Assembly (NCBI GenBank): GCA_945861065.1
Contig: CAMASI010000042.1
Location: 1 to 37,694 of the forward strand
From: Klebsiella pneumoniae
GTDB lineage: Bacteria > Myxococcota_A > UBA796 > GCA-2862545
Length of the DNA stretch: 37,694 nucleotides
Reading direction: 5' to 3'
Of the stretch, positions 7,283-15,488 are shown piece by piece. Position 1 is the first letter of the stretch, and every line of letters starts with the position of its first letter. The notes below the pieces were generated by a model that worked only from the letters and a program-made list of their open reading frames with translations, made no database searches and was not told the origin of the DNA. Both the position numbers and the translations under genes were made by a program.

Positions 7283-8779
7283 ATGATCCCGGATTGTCGG
7301 CCACAAATCGCAATTGTCTTGGATTCGCGCGACTTCGCGGAATTGCGGGGTAGATTGGCGCGGGAGGGCACTTTTTTGGCACAGGCCGAGACGCGGTCGG
7401 GAAAACTTACCCGTTGTCCCAACTGTCTGCGGGACGTCGAGAAGCTGCAGATACGGTGCGTGTGCGGGACCGCGCGCCCGCCGAGCGGTTGGGTCGTCAC
7501 TGCGGCAGTGTCCGTGACGCCTTCGGGCGCGGCGCCACTGTCTGACGAGTACACCGACGAACTCGCGTTCGGCGACGACGAGTCCGAGACCTACGCGGCG
7601 GCTGGCGGGTATGGCGAAGAAGGCCCAACCGTGGTCGCGCCTGTGCCCGGCTCGCGTGCGAGGCAGACATTAGAGGGCGAGATGGTCGTTCCGGCGCCAC
7701 TGCCCGTGCCACAACCTGCAGCAGCGATCAAGTTGACGCCGCCACCCGCTGCCATGGCCATGCCGCGAGGCGCGCGTGAGGCCACCCCGATTCCGACGCC
7801 GATGCCAATTCCCCGCAACCTGGGCGTGTCACAGGGACGGCCTGCGCAATTGCCGCCGCCGGTTCAGGCCCGCCCATCGGTTGCGGTCGTGTCCGTCTCA
7901 GCGACTCCGCCGATCGTCGAGGCGCCGCTCCCGAGGCAGCCCGCCCCCGCGCGACCGCCGGTCAACGCGCCGAGATGGGCCAACGGCGCTGCCTACGCCA
8001 AGATGGCGCTGTTTCTCGTCACCTGTTTTTCGGTGTCGTCCTTTTCGATCCTCGGCGTGTACGTGTTGCGACGGTCCACAGACATTGTCGTCGCCGTAGC
8101 GCCGCCCACCCAAATCCCGATTCACGTCTCCGCCATCCCGGAACGTCCGCCGGCACGGATTCCAACGGCGCCCGCGGTCGCTCCGCCGGTGGTCGTGGCC
8201 GTCGCGCCGCCAGCCGTTCCGCCGCCCGTTCCCCTGGAAGCGGCAGCGGCGCCAACGCCCACCACTCCGAGGGTACGCACGAAGGCTGTGGCGAAGCCTC
8301 CGGCACCCGTGGCGGCCGTGGTTTCGGCCCCGGTGCAGACGCCTGAGGATGCGACCGTGTACCGTGCGGGCGGGCAGGACGCCGTGGCCGGGAGCCTTGC
8401 TGAGGTTCGTGGCACGACGCCGACGACCCGAGCCGCCGAAGGACCTCCGGCCAGATCTGCGGCGGCGCCGTCGCCGGATGCAAAGCTCGGTGGAACCTTT
8501 GTCGGAAAGTACCTGACCAAGCCCGCATCGCTTCAGTTGGAACTCCTTCCCGGTGGACGGATTGGGGGCCAGTTGATGGTCCATGAGGCCGGAATCACCA
8601 CGACAACGAAGCTGACCGGCACGTACGCCTCGGGCGGCGGCGGGGTGGCGACATTCGCAGTCGTCGAACAAGGCGTGTCTGAGCCCGGGGTGTTGTCCGG
8701 GACGTTGGACGGACAGACTGCAGAAGGGAAGGTCACCGGCGGCGGTCGGATCAAAGGCCGGTTCTATGTCAGGCGTTGA
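7283..8779 (+). CDS. Zinc-ribbon-like, single-pass membrane protein of unknown function
   Basis: 498 residues from the ATG at 7283, 25 bp after the previous stop. An ATG at 7211 in the same frame overlaps the previous gene and is less likely. Near the N-terminus CPNC (about C45, C48) and CVC (about C59, C61) could bind one zinc ion. A long Pro/Ala-rich stretch follows, then one hydrophobic segment at about residues 240-262 (MALFLVTCFSVSSFSILGVYVL). A second Pro/Ala-rich stretch lies beyond it, then a compact C-terminal domain of about 100 residues (LGGTFVGKYLTKPASLQLELL to the end). This layout places the zinc-ribbon side in the cytoplasm and the C-terminal domain outside, an inference from topology. 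It overlaps the kinase-like gene by 14 bp, suggesting the two products work together. No family recognised. Confidence 0.7.
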   Translation: MIPDCRPQIAIVLDSRDFAELRGRLAREGTFLAQAETRSGKLTRCPNCLRDVEKLQIRCVCGTARPPSGWVVTAAVSVTPSGAAPLSDEYTDELAFGDDESETYAAAGGYGEEGPTVVAPVPGSRARQTLEGEMVVPAPLPVPQPAAAIKLTPPPAAMAMPRGAREATPIPTPMPIPRNLGVSQGRPAQLPPPVQARPSVAVVSVSATPPIVEAPLPRQPAPARPPVNAPRWANGAAYAKMALFLVTCFSVSSFSILGVYVLRRSTDIVVAVAPPTQIPIHVSAIPERPPARIPTAPAVAPPVVVAVAPPAVPPPVPLEAAAAPTPTTPRVRTKAVAKPPAPVAAVVSAPVQTPEDATVYRAGGQDAVAGSLAEVRGTTPTTRAAEGPPARSAAAPSPDAKLGGTFVGKYLTKPASLQLELLPGGRIGGQLMVHEAGITTTTKLTGTYASGGGGVATFAVVEQGVSEPGVLSGTLDGQTAEGKVTGGGRIKGRFYVRR

Positions 8780-9872
8780 ACTTCCTGCCGGCGTGACGGC
8801 TCTCGGCCCGTGGGTTTTAGATCGCACACCGTGGCCGAGCCGCCCCGATGCGTGGCTCGCGCACAAAACCGATCGTCCCGACTTGCAGGGAATCGTGGTG
8901 TCGTGGCCCGACGTGTCCGAAGGGCGGGCGTCGGCGCGTCGGATGGTGGCTTCGTTGCGCACGTTGGCCCAAGAGGCCATTCCGTTGCTGCTAGACACCG
9001 GGACCTCGGAAGGGCGCGTATGGGTGGTGACCCTACCGGCAGAGGGCGAGCTGCTTTCGGATATTTTGGAGAGCGGACCGGTGGACTGGCGTGACGCCTG
9101 CACGCTGGTCTGGTCGGTGGGGCGGGCGCTGGCGGTCGCCAATGGCCATGGCATTTCCCATCGGGACGTGTCGCCCACCAACATCGTTGTCGCAGCGGAC
9201 TGGACCGCGCAGTTGATGGGCTGGGACCTGGCGATGGACGACGCCGCGTTGGCGCAAGCCGCGAACCCACCGCTGGGCGACATCAAGTATGTTGCCCCAG
9301 AGGTCATCGCGCAACCGCTTCAACACGGTCCTCGTGCTGATCTGTACGCCCTCGGCATCGTCTTCTACGAGATGATGACCGGTCGCTCCGCCTTTCCCGC
9401 GGCCGCGATGGGAAATCGGCCCGAGCAGGCCGCAACCATGTTGGAGTGGAAGACCCGCGCAGCACCGTTGGACGCCAGCGCGCACGCCCCGCCTTGGCTC
9501 GCATCCTTGTTGCGGCGTGCGACAGATGCTGCGCCGGAAAAGCGGCTTCCAGATGTGGATGCATTGGTCGGATGGCTGGACGCAGCGCAGGGCGCTTGGG
9601 TGCGCATGGGTGGCGGCCGGTCGGGTGTTCCCGCGCGACCTCGGTCCGCCACGCCGCCGCCGGCAATCGCTGCCCAAGAGTCACGCCTATCGGCCGCTTC
9701 CATCCGTCTCGCCCCGGCGATGGACCTCCAGATGCAAACGAGTGCCATCGCGATTCCGGCCAACCTTGGGCCACCGGTTGAGTTCTACTATTTGTGGGCC
9801 TCCGTCATCGGGTTGATGAGTGGGGCGATTTTTGCGGTGTTGGTGATCGCATTTGCGGAGATCGGCGCCTGA
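8766..9872 (+). CDS. Degenerate Ser/Thr protein kinase (probable pseudokinase) with C-terminal membrane anchor
   Basis: 368 residues with a protein-kinase fold at about 10-285. Present: the catalytic-loop motif HRDVSPTN (H132, R133, D134, N139), an APE motif (177-179) and the F-helix DLYALG (D192). Missing: a glycine-rich loop, the VAIK lysine (the strand reads GIVVSW at 42-47) and the DFG aspartate (GWD at 152-154). Loss of the lysine and DFG Asp normally abolishes ATP-Mg catalysis, so this is probably a pseudokinase that binds or scaffolds a partner. Residues about 340-365 (YYLWASVIGLMSGAIFAVLVIAF) form one transmembrane segment at the very C-terminus. It overlaps the zinc-ribbon membrane gene by 14 bp and is followed after 1 bp by the metallo-hydrolase gene. 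Atypical activity cannot be excluded. Confidence 0.85.
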   Translation: MSGVELPAGVTALGPWVLDRTPWPSRPDAWLAHKTDRPDLQGIVVSWPDVSEGRASARRMVASLRTLAQEAIPLLLDTGTSEGRVWVVTLPAEGELLSDILESGPVDWRDACTLVWSVGRALAVANGHGISHRDVSPTNIVVAADWTAQLMGWDLAMDDAALAQAANPPLGDIKYVAPEVIAQPLQHGPRADLYALGIVFYEMMTGRSAFPAAAMGNRPEQAATMLEWKTRAAPLDASAHAPPWLASLLRRATDAAPEKRLPDVDALVGWLDAAQGAWVRMGGGRSGVPARPRSATPPPAIAAQESRLSAASIRLAPAMDLQMQTSAIAIPANLGPPVEFYYLWASVIGLMSGAIFAVLVIAFAEIGA

Positions 9873-9873
9873 A

Positions 9874-10752
9874 ATGGGGGCTGCGTTGGCGCTGGCGGCT
9901 CCTTACGTGTGGGTGTTGGGGGTCGCCCAGGACGCCGGCCACCCGCAGGTTGGCTGTACCCGCGACTGCTGCGCGGCTGCCTGGGAGGATGTGAGCAAGC
10001 GTCACATGGCGACGTCCATTGCATTGGTGGACCCTGCGAGTGGTCGACGGTGGATATTCGACGCAACGCCCTCGCTTCCCGACCAGTTGCATACGTTGGA
10101 TGCCGTGGCGCCGGCTTCAGCGGGCAAGGTGCTGGACGGCGTCTTCCTGACCCACGCACATATGGGGCACTACACGGGGCTCGTGCACCTCGGTCGCGAA
10201 GGGCTCGCGGCCACGGGCGTGCCGGTGTGGGTCATGCCGCGCATGGCGGGCGTTTTACGAGGCGGTGCGCCGTGGAACCTCGTGGTTTCCGCGGGGCACG
10301 TCGAGTTGAGGGACTTGACGGCAGGTGTGGCCGTGGATCTCGGCGGCCTTTCCGTCACACCGATCCTGGTCCCGCACCGTGACGAATTTAGTGAGACGGT
10401 GGCCTTTCGCATCGAAGGTCCGAACCGCAGTTTGTTGTACCTTCCGGACATCGATCGGTGGGAGGGGTTTGACCTGGATGCGGTGCTAGCGACGGTGGAC
10501 GTAGCTTTGTTGGACGGCACATTTTGGGCGGACGGCGAGTTGGTCGGAAGGGACATGAGCAAAGTGCCTCACCCGCGCGTTGTGGACACGATGGCACGCC
10601 TCGGTTCGCTGTCGACGGAGAGACGCGGCGAGGTGCGCTTCATCCATTTGAACCATACGAACCCGCTGCTGGATCCTGCGTCGCCGCAAGGTGCGGCGGT
10701 GAAGGCCGCGGGCTTTGCGGTGGCGGCACAAGGCGACGTCATTCCTCTATAG
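9874..10752 (+). CDS. PqqB-like metallo-beta-lactamase-fold hydrolase
   Basis: 292 residues. The ATG at 9874 starts 1 bp after the kinase-like stop. The opening WVLGVAQDAGHPQVGC with a nearby CC pair and the overall pattern match the PqqB-like branch of the metallo-beta-lactamase superfamily. Candidate metal ligands are H94, H96 and H99 (THAHMGHYTG), H168 (VPHRDEFSET), D192/D194 (LPDIDRW) and H261 (FIHLNHTNP). The classical HxHxDH aspartate is replaced by Gly98, which suggests altered or single-metal binding. No other PQQ genes are nearby, so a role in PQQ synthesis is not supported; a signalling or detoxifying hydrolase is equally possible. Its 3' end overlaps the convergent LpoA-like gene by 14 bp. 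Confidence 0.82.
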   Translation: MGAALALAAPYVWVLGVAQDAGHPQVGCTRDCCAAAWEDVSKRHMATSIALVDPASGRRWIFDATPSLPDQLHTLDAVAPASAGKVLDGVFLTHAHMGHYTGLVHLGREGLAATGVPVWVMPRMAGVLRGGAPWNLVVSAGHVELRDLTAGVAVDLGGLSVTPILVPHRDEFSETVAFRIEGPNRSLLYLPDIDRWEGFDLDAVLATVDVALLDGTFWADGELVGRDMSKVPHPRVVDTMARLGSLSTERRGEVRFIHLNHTNPLLDPASPQGAAVKAAGFAVAAQGDVIPL

Positions 10753-12523
10753 GGTCAGTCGTGGGCGCAACGATGTCGAACCCGTGGCGCGTGATGGTGT
10801 ACACCTTGATTTCTGCCGTGACCGTATGGGTACGGGCGTCGATGTGGTCGGCGCCGGTGACGGACCCGTCGACCTGGGCCGACATCAATGCGGCCAGGAA
10901 AGCATCGCGTGTGCCTGCGTCTGTTTTGGCAGCGGTCCCGAGCAGACGGCCGACGTCCCACGCGCTGGCTTCGAGCGACGTCGGCGTACGCGAATGCGCG
11001 GCCTTGTAGCGCTCGACGAACGGCGCATGGTCGCCTGGCGCCAGGGCGGAAAAGACGTCGACGAACAAGCCGCTGCGCACGTATGGCCCGCCATTGGTGA
11101 GCAAGGAGGCGTTGTTCCATGTCGAGAGACCGAGCAGCGCACGGTACGGGCTCTTGTCCTTGATCGGCAGGTACTCGCCCATCGGAAATTCTGTCACCGC
11201 CAGAGCGGCGCAGGCGAACGGTAGGTCCTTGGCGTTCTGCGGGATGAACATGGCGTCGAAGTCGCGTTCAGTGGCGAGTTTTCGAAGGCGTGTAGCGTCT
11301 GGGACGAGGTCCGTCGCGTCGGGCTTGAACCAGGCAGTTGCGGCGACGGTTCCGCCCGCTCGACCGACAGCACCGGCGAACGCATCGGCGGCGGAATGGC
11401 CGTAGGCGTTGTCCGGCGCGAACACCGCGAAACGCGTCCAGTTGCGCTGGTGAACCACATGCGAGACGAGGGCTTCTGCTTGCGCGCCGCGCGTGGGGAG
11501 CCCTTGCAGGACCCATGGATGGTCGGCCGCAGTCTCAAGGGATTGAGCGAGGCTGACGAGCGGGATGCGGAGCGCGTCGGCGGCTTGCACGACGCCGGGA
11601 ATCTCGTCGGAAAGCAAGGGCCCGACGACGGCGATCGCGCCGTCTTGAAGCGCGGCTCGCTCAATCCCGGCGACCGCGGCTTCCGCGGTGCCACCGGAGT
11701 CGATGATGACGAATTTGCGGTCGCCTCCGACGTCGGCGAATCCGTCCTGCAGAGCGTCGAGGATCTGACGCCCTACGGCTTCGTACTTGCCGCTCAGTGG
11801 GAGGAGGATGGCGATGCGGTTGGCGTCTACGGGGCTCGCAGTGACGCGGCGCAGCAGGTACCGGGCCGCCGCGACGTCGGTGGCAGTGGCGTCGGAGGCA
11901 ATGACCTGCTCTGCAAGGCGACGGGCCTCGTCGATTCGCCCTGCAGCGAGGGCGTTCTCGGCGCGTACCATCAGACTGCCGTCGGCCGCGCTCGGGGCTC
12001 GGGAGGGGCCTGCCAACGACTGCAGCGCGGTTTGTATGCGGGCGAACACGTTCGCATCGGACCTCGCAGCGGCCAGCGCCAGGGCCGCGTGTTCTCCGCT
12101 GCGGTCCGCTTGGCCGCGTACGGCGGCGTCTATGGCAAGAAGGGCGTGTCGGTCGGCGTCTTGGCTCGGCAGAATCGCGGCGGATTGGAATCCAGCCAGC
12201 GCCGCTCGCGCTGACTCGGACAGCCTGGACGGGTTGTCGGTGAGCAGGAGGCCGAGGCGAGCGGCGGAGGCCCAGGCAGAGTCCGGCGAAACCTCTTTGA
12301 ACCAGCGCCGGGCGGCGGGTGCCTCACCGAGCAATCGCCGCTGTTCGCCGGCGTAGACGGTGATGACGTCGGCGTCGCGACCCAACACGCCTTGGGCGAG
12401 CGCGTTCTCCAGGAGTTTGGCGGTCCGCACGCGGTCCGTAGCGGCAAACGCCATGGCGTCGTCTACAGTTTCGGGAAGCGTTGCGGCCCAAGCGGACAGG
12501 AACCACATGACGAGGAGGGTCAT
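10739..12523 (-). CDS. LpoA-like periplasmic-binding-fold protein (penicillin-binding protein activator family)
   Basis: 594 residues with a signal-like start (MTLLVMWFLSAWAATLPETV). Residues 20-230 are helical and TPR-like. From about residue 235 (NRIAILLPLSGKYEAVGRQILDALQDGF) a type I periplasmic-binding fold begins, with AIVGPLLSDEIPGVVQAAD, IPLVSLAQS, FAVFAPDNAYGHSAADAF and DAMFIPQNAKDL in the expected order. A helical N-terminal half plus this fold is the architecture of LpoA, which activates peptidoglycan synthases from the outer membrane. Branched-chain amino-acid receptors share the fold and are the alternative. There is no lipobox. The start codon overlaps the dnaJ stop by 4 bp (ATGA). 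The downstream end overlaps the PqqB-like gene tail to tail. Confidence 0.75.
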   Translation of the reverse strand: MTLLVMWFLSAWAATLPETVDDAMAFAATDRVRTAKLLENALAQGVLGRDADVITVYAGEQRRLLGEAPAARRWFKEVSPDSAWASAARLGLLLTDNPSRLSESARAALAGFQSAAILPSQDADRHALLAIDAAVRGQADRSGEHAALALAAARSDANVFARIQTALQSLAGPSRAPSAADGSLMVRAENALAAGRIDEARRLAEQVIASDATATDVAAARYLLRRVTASPVDANRIAILLPLSGKYEAVGRQILDALQDGFADVGGDRKFVIIDSGGTAEAAVAGIERAALQDGAIAVVGPLLSDEIPGVVQAADALRIPLVSLAQSLETAADHPWVLQGLPTRGAQAEALVSHVVHQRNWTRFAVFAPDNAYGHSAADAFAGAVGRAGGTVAATAWFKPDATDLVPDATRLRKLATERDFDAMFIPQNAKDLPFACAALAVTEFPMGEYLPIKDKSPYRALLGLSTWNNASLLTNGGPYVRSGLFVDVFSALAPGDHAPFVERYKAAHSRTPTSLEASAWDVGRLLGTAAKTDAGTRDAFLAALMSAQVDGSVTGADHIDARTHTVTAEIKVYTITRHGFDIVAPTTDPIEE

Positions 12524-13581
12524 TTACGGGTCTCCACGGCGCGGTCGAAGGCGAACCGAAGGGGCGAGTTCTCCCGGGGCAACCCGCGAGCCCACAAACG
12601 GATGCCCTCGGTGGCCGTGTCGTTGAGGCCGACCGGCATTTCGAGCACCACTCGGTACAGGGCGTCCCCACGACCGGTCCGCGCCGAGGCCGGCAGTCCC
12701 CGCTGTGGCAGGCGCAGAAGGGTTCCAGGCGCCGTGGCGGGCGGTATGACGAGGCTCACGGCGCCTTCGAGCGTAGGCACGCGTACGTCGGCCCCGAGCA
12801 GGAGTTCGGCGTAGGTGAGGGGAAGGTCGCAAACCACGTCTTCGCCGCGCCGTGTGAACAACGGGTGGTCCACGACACGCACGACAACGAGCAGACTGCC
12901 GGTGTCTCCAAAGGAGGACGCGTCGCCCTTGCCGGTGATCTTGAGTTTCGTGCCCGTGCCTACGCCCGGTGGCACCATGACACGGAGTTCGTCCACGACG
13001 CTGACCACACCGTCGCCCGCGCAGATGTCGCAGGGGGTCACGACCCGGTACCCGCGACCTGCACAATGCCAACAGGTGGTTTTGAGCAGGAGCGGTCCGC
13101 TCGCTTTGCCGGTGCCGGTACAAGCTGCACAGGTCGCGCGGCCGTCGGGTTGCGCACCCGCACCCACACAGACGGCGCAACGAACCTTCCGAGGGACGGA
13201 CACAGCGCGGTCGCCGCCGACCAGCACCTCCTCCAGCGAAACGTCGAGCGTGATTCGAAGATCGGCGCCCGGTCGAGGCACACGGCGGCCGAACAGCCCG
13301 CTAAAGGTCTCGCGCCACGCGCCGGTGATGTCTTCAGGGCGAGGCGGGCGCCCATCTTCTGTGTACAACACCCCCAGCCGGTCGTACCGACCGCGTCGCT
13401 CCGGGTCCGACAAGGTCCGCCACGCTTCGTTCAACTCCTTGAAGCGCTGATCCGCCTCGGGGTCGTCTGGCTTTTTGTCCGGGTGCCACTGGCGGGCGAG
13501 GTTGCGCCACGCACGCTTGAGGTCTTCGGCGCTTGCGTCGCGCGGCACGCCGAGCAGGTTGTAGTAGTCGCGGCGCGGCAT
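12520..13581 (-). CDS. dnaJ: DnaJ-type co-chaperone
   Basis: 353 residues. The J domain fills residues 1-70 (DYYNLLGVPRDASAEDLKRA) with the HPD motif at 33-35 that stimulates DnaK ATPase. Four CxxCxGxG zinc motifs follow: C135/C138, C151/C154, C170/C173 and C184/C187. A C-terminal client-binding domain (MVPPGVGTGTKLKITGKGDA, GSLLVVVRVVDHPLFTR) completes a type I DnaJ. The Gly/Phe-rich linker is nearly absent, replaced by a short RPEDITGAWRETFSGLFG segment. That makes it a variant rather than the housekeeping copy, which usually sits beside dnaK. It is translationally coupled to the LpoA-like gene, a pairing that suggests envelope-protein quality control. Confidence 0.9.
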   Translation of the reverse strand: MPRRDYYNLLGVPRDASAEDLKRAWRNLARQWHPDKKPDDPEADQRFKELNEAWRTLSDPERRGRYDRLGVLYTEDGRPPRPEDITGAWRETFSGLFGRRVPRPGADLRITLDVSLEEVLVGGDRAVSVPRKVRCAVCVGAGAQPDGRATCAACTGTGKASGPLLLKTTCWHCAGRGYRVVTPCDICAGDGVVSVVDELRVMVPPGVGTGTKLKITGKGDASSFGDTGSLLVVVRVVDHPLFTRRGEDVVCDLPLTYAELLLGADVRVPTLEGAVSLVIPPATAPGTLLRLPQRGLPASARTGRGDALYRVVLEMPVGLNDTATEGIRLWARGLPRENSPLRFAFDRAVETRK

Positions 13582-13680
13582 GGGGGGGCAGCGGCCTAAC
13601 GCGCGTTGCCACCAGAACCGATTTCGGCTCGAAAGGATCCCTTCCCAGGCCTTTGGACACCTGCAATAGACGGAAGTACC

Positions 13681-13878
13681 ATGCGTTTCGCCGTTTTCGT
13701 TGCTTTGCTCGCGTGCAACGAGGACGATTCAGTCACGGGCTCGATCGTGGAAGGCCCGCCCACCTTGGTCGCAAGGCACGGGGACGAATCGGGCTGCGAC
13801 CATCCCCGTGGCGTGGCGCCGGAACCGTATGAGGCGGGCCTGCCGCCGAGCTTGCCGGACTACTGCGTTTTTCCCTGA
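13681..13878 (+). CDS. Small lipoprotein
   Basis: 65 residues starting MRFAVFVALLACNEDDSVTG with a clear lipobox (LLAC). The ATG at 13681 is preferred over a longer frame opening at 13606 because the signal peptide begins there. The mature part is short, has two further Cys (ESGCDHPRG and DYCVFP) and ends four residues after the last. No family is recognised. It stands alone between the divergent dnaJ start and the secreted-protein genes. Confidence 0.6.
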   Translation: MRFAVFVALLACNEDDSVTGSIVEGPPTLVARHGDESGCDHPRGVAPEPYEAGLPPSLPDYCVFP

Positions 13879-13957
13879 CGGGCGGCATTTGGGCGGCGAA
13901 CCGGGGCCGGCGCGCGTCGCGGCCCGCCCCGCCGAGTTGTGGGTCGACACGCGCTGC

Positions 13958-13992
13958 AAAAAAACTTTCTGACTTGCATGGCAGGTAGAAAG
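13958..13992 (-). terminator. Terminator-shaped hairpin with a T7 tract on the minus strand
   Basis: CTTTCT-G-ACTTGC (13965-13977) pairs with GCAGGT-AGAAAG (13981-13992) around an ATG loop. The stem is 12 bp with one bulged G and one G-U pair. Read on the minus strand it is followed at once by seven T (complement of A at 13958-13964), the classic intrinsic terminator shape. No minus-strand gene is known upstream of it, so it may end an unannotated antisense or small RNA. On the plus strand there is no U-tract after it. Confidence 0.4.
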
Positions 13993-14001
13993 CAGATAAC
14001 A

Positions 14002-14037
14002 GACCGCTGGCGCGGGGTGGACCGCTGGCGCGGGGTG
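14002..14037. repeat. 18-bp perfect tandem duplication
   Basis: GACCGCTGGCGCGGGGTG occurs twice in direct tandem (14002-14019 and 14020-14037), 27 bp before the start of the secreted-protein gene. It may hold duplicated operator sites or be a slippage product. The copies are identical, which suggests a recent event. Confidence 0.85.
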
Positions 14038-14063
14038 TGGTCCACTCTGGGCGCGAGGTTGAA

Positions 14064-15488
14064 ATGGCGTTCCGCTTCCGAGGCGTTTCCCGTTCCGCGC
14101 CCGGCCCCGGGTTCGCCGTCCTGGCCGCGCTGGCCATGCCTGCGACGGCGCAGGCCGAGTTCCCCTACTTGACGATGGTCGACAGCGGACTCGACAACCG
14201 CCATCCCATCGGCACGGCGATCCGCAACTGGCCACAGACCGGGGATACGCTCCTCCTCGTGGAACACATCGACGACGACGGCACGAGCCAGTGGCTGAAC
14301 TTCCATGCGCGCGACTGCGGCACGGCGGCCGGCTGCCCGACTCCGGCATTCGTGCAGGACGCGCTGATCACCCAGACGCCGTACGGCGAGCACTACACCC
14401 ACCCGACGTTGTCGATCCGGAAGGCTTCGGGCAGTGCGCCGGTCGAAGCGCGCATCGTGTGGGCCGAGAAGTACCAGGTCGACTGCGACGGGGACGGTCT
14501 GGGCTTCGAGGACGACCTGGACGACCGGAAGCAGGCGGACCTGTGGGTCACGGGCTGGGATCGCGCGTCGCTCTCGTTCCTTCCGTACCGTTGGGTCGAG
14601 CTGGACGCCGCAGGCGGTGCCTGCCCGGACGTGGGCGTCGGCATGGTGCGTTTCACGCAGAACGCGCTTCCCACGGTGGCCTGCTACACGTTCAAGCCGG
14701 ACATCGGCGATACAGACCGCGTGGCGTGCAACAACGACAACCTGGCGTGGCCGTTGGTCTGGCCGAACCACACCGAGGTGGCCAACTTCGGCGCCAACGA
14801 GGACCATCCGGGGTGGGACTTCGCGGGTCCTGCTTCCGAGCGATTCATCGCTTCGACATGGCGGGGCGTGGGGCTCAATCAGATTCGCGTACACCGTGAG
14901 GACAATCCGGCAGGTCCCAACTTCGCCACGTTTGCAGGGACCACGGGGTTGGTGGACCACGCCTCGGTCTACACGACGTCGAACCGCATTCATCTGGTGT
15001 GGCGCGAAGGGGCAGCTCTCGGACTCGAGGACCCAAGCGCGACCGTTTGGTACAGCAGCTGTGCCCCGTCGGCCATCGTGGACTGCGGTGTGACGCCTAG
15101 CTGGGACGCGCCTACGGCGGTGGTCGACGCCGTGAGCGGCTTCAACAACTCCGCACCGTTCCCGCAATTCGTGGCGGACGGAAATCGCCAGTTCGTGTAC
15201 TACCAGTATGACTCAAAGCCTGGACCCGGCGATACACAGGCTCGGGTCGCGGTGGCTTCGCGTTGCATGGGAGATCCGTGGGCGCTCGAGATGGTCAGCG
15301 TGCCGTCATTCGACGGCAACGACCAGGTCATCGGTATCGGTCGTCCCGGGATCGTGGTCAACAAGACCAACAACACGCTCCACGTCGTCTATGCCGAGGT
15401 CAACAACTACACGGACACCTGGAGCATGTCGGACTCCACGTTGGGGTCGGCGTTCTGGGCGCGCGATACGTACGACGATTGCCCATGA
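14064..15488 (+). CDS. Secreted protein, probable beta-propeller-like, unknown function
   Basis: 474 residues. The ATG at 14064 has GAGG at 14055-14058. A signal peptide runs through FAVLAALAMPATAQA, then AEFPYLTMV. The mature protein is rich in Trp, Asp and Asn, with repeated strand-turn blocks ending in phrases such as HLVWREGAALG, VYYQYDSKP and LHVVYAEVNN. These resemble the repeated blades of sialidase/BNR-type propellers, although no intact Asp-box is obvious. DCDGDGLGFEDD near residue 145 looks like a calcium-binding loop. Its stop overlaps the next ATG by 4 bp (ATGA), so the next lipoprotein is co-translated. Exact family not recognised. Confidence 0.72.
   Translation: MAFRFRGVSRSAPGPGFAVLAALAMPATAQAEFPYLTMVDSGLDNRHPIGTAIRNWPQTGDTLLLVEHIDDDGTSQWLNFHARDCGTAAGCPTPAFVQDALITQTPYGEHYTHPTLSIRKASGSAPVEARIVWAEKYQVDCDGDGLGFEDDLDDRKQADLWVTGWDRASLSFLPYRWVELDAAGGACPDVGVGMVRFTQNALPTVACYTFKPDIGDTDRVACNNDNLAWPLVWPNHTEVANFGANEDHPGWDFAGPASERFIASTWRGVGLNQIRVHREDNPAGPNFATFAGTTGLVDHASVYTTSNRIHLVWREGAALGLEDPSATVWYSSCAPSAIVDCGVTPSWDAPTAVVDAVSGFNNSAPFPQFVADGNRQFVYYQYDSKPGPGDTQARVAVASRCMGDPWALEMVSVPSFDGNDQVIGIGRPGIVVNKTNNTLHVVYAEVNNYTDTWSMSDSTLGSAFWARDTYDDCP

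Noticed and set aside
13860..15167. 435-codon minus-strand frame
   Set aside because: Antisense to the secreted-protein gene at 14064, which has a signal peptide and ribosome-binding site. The minus frame has shadow-type Arg/His/Val composition.
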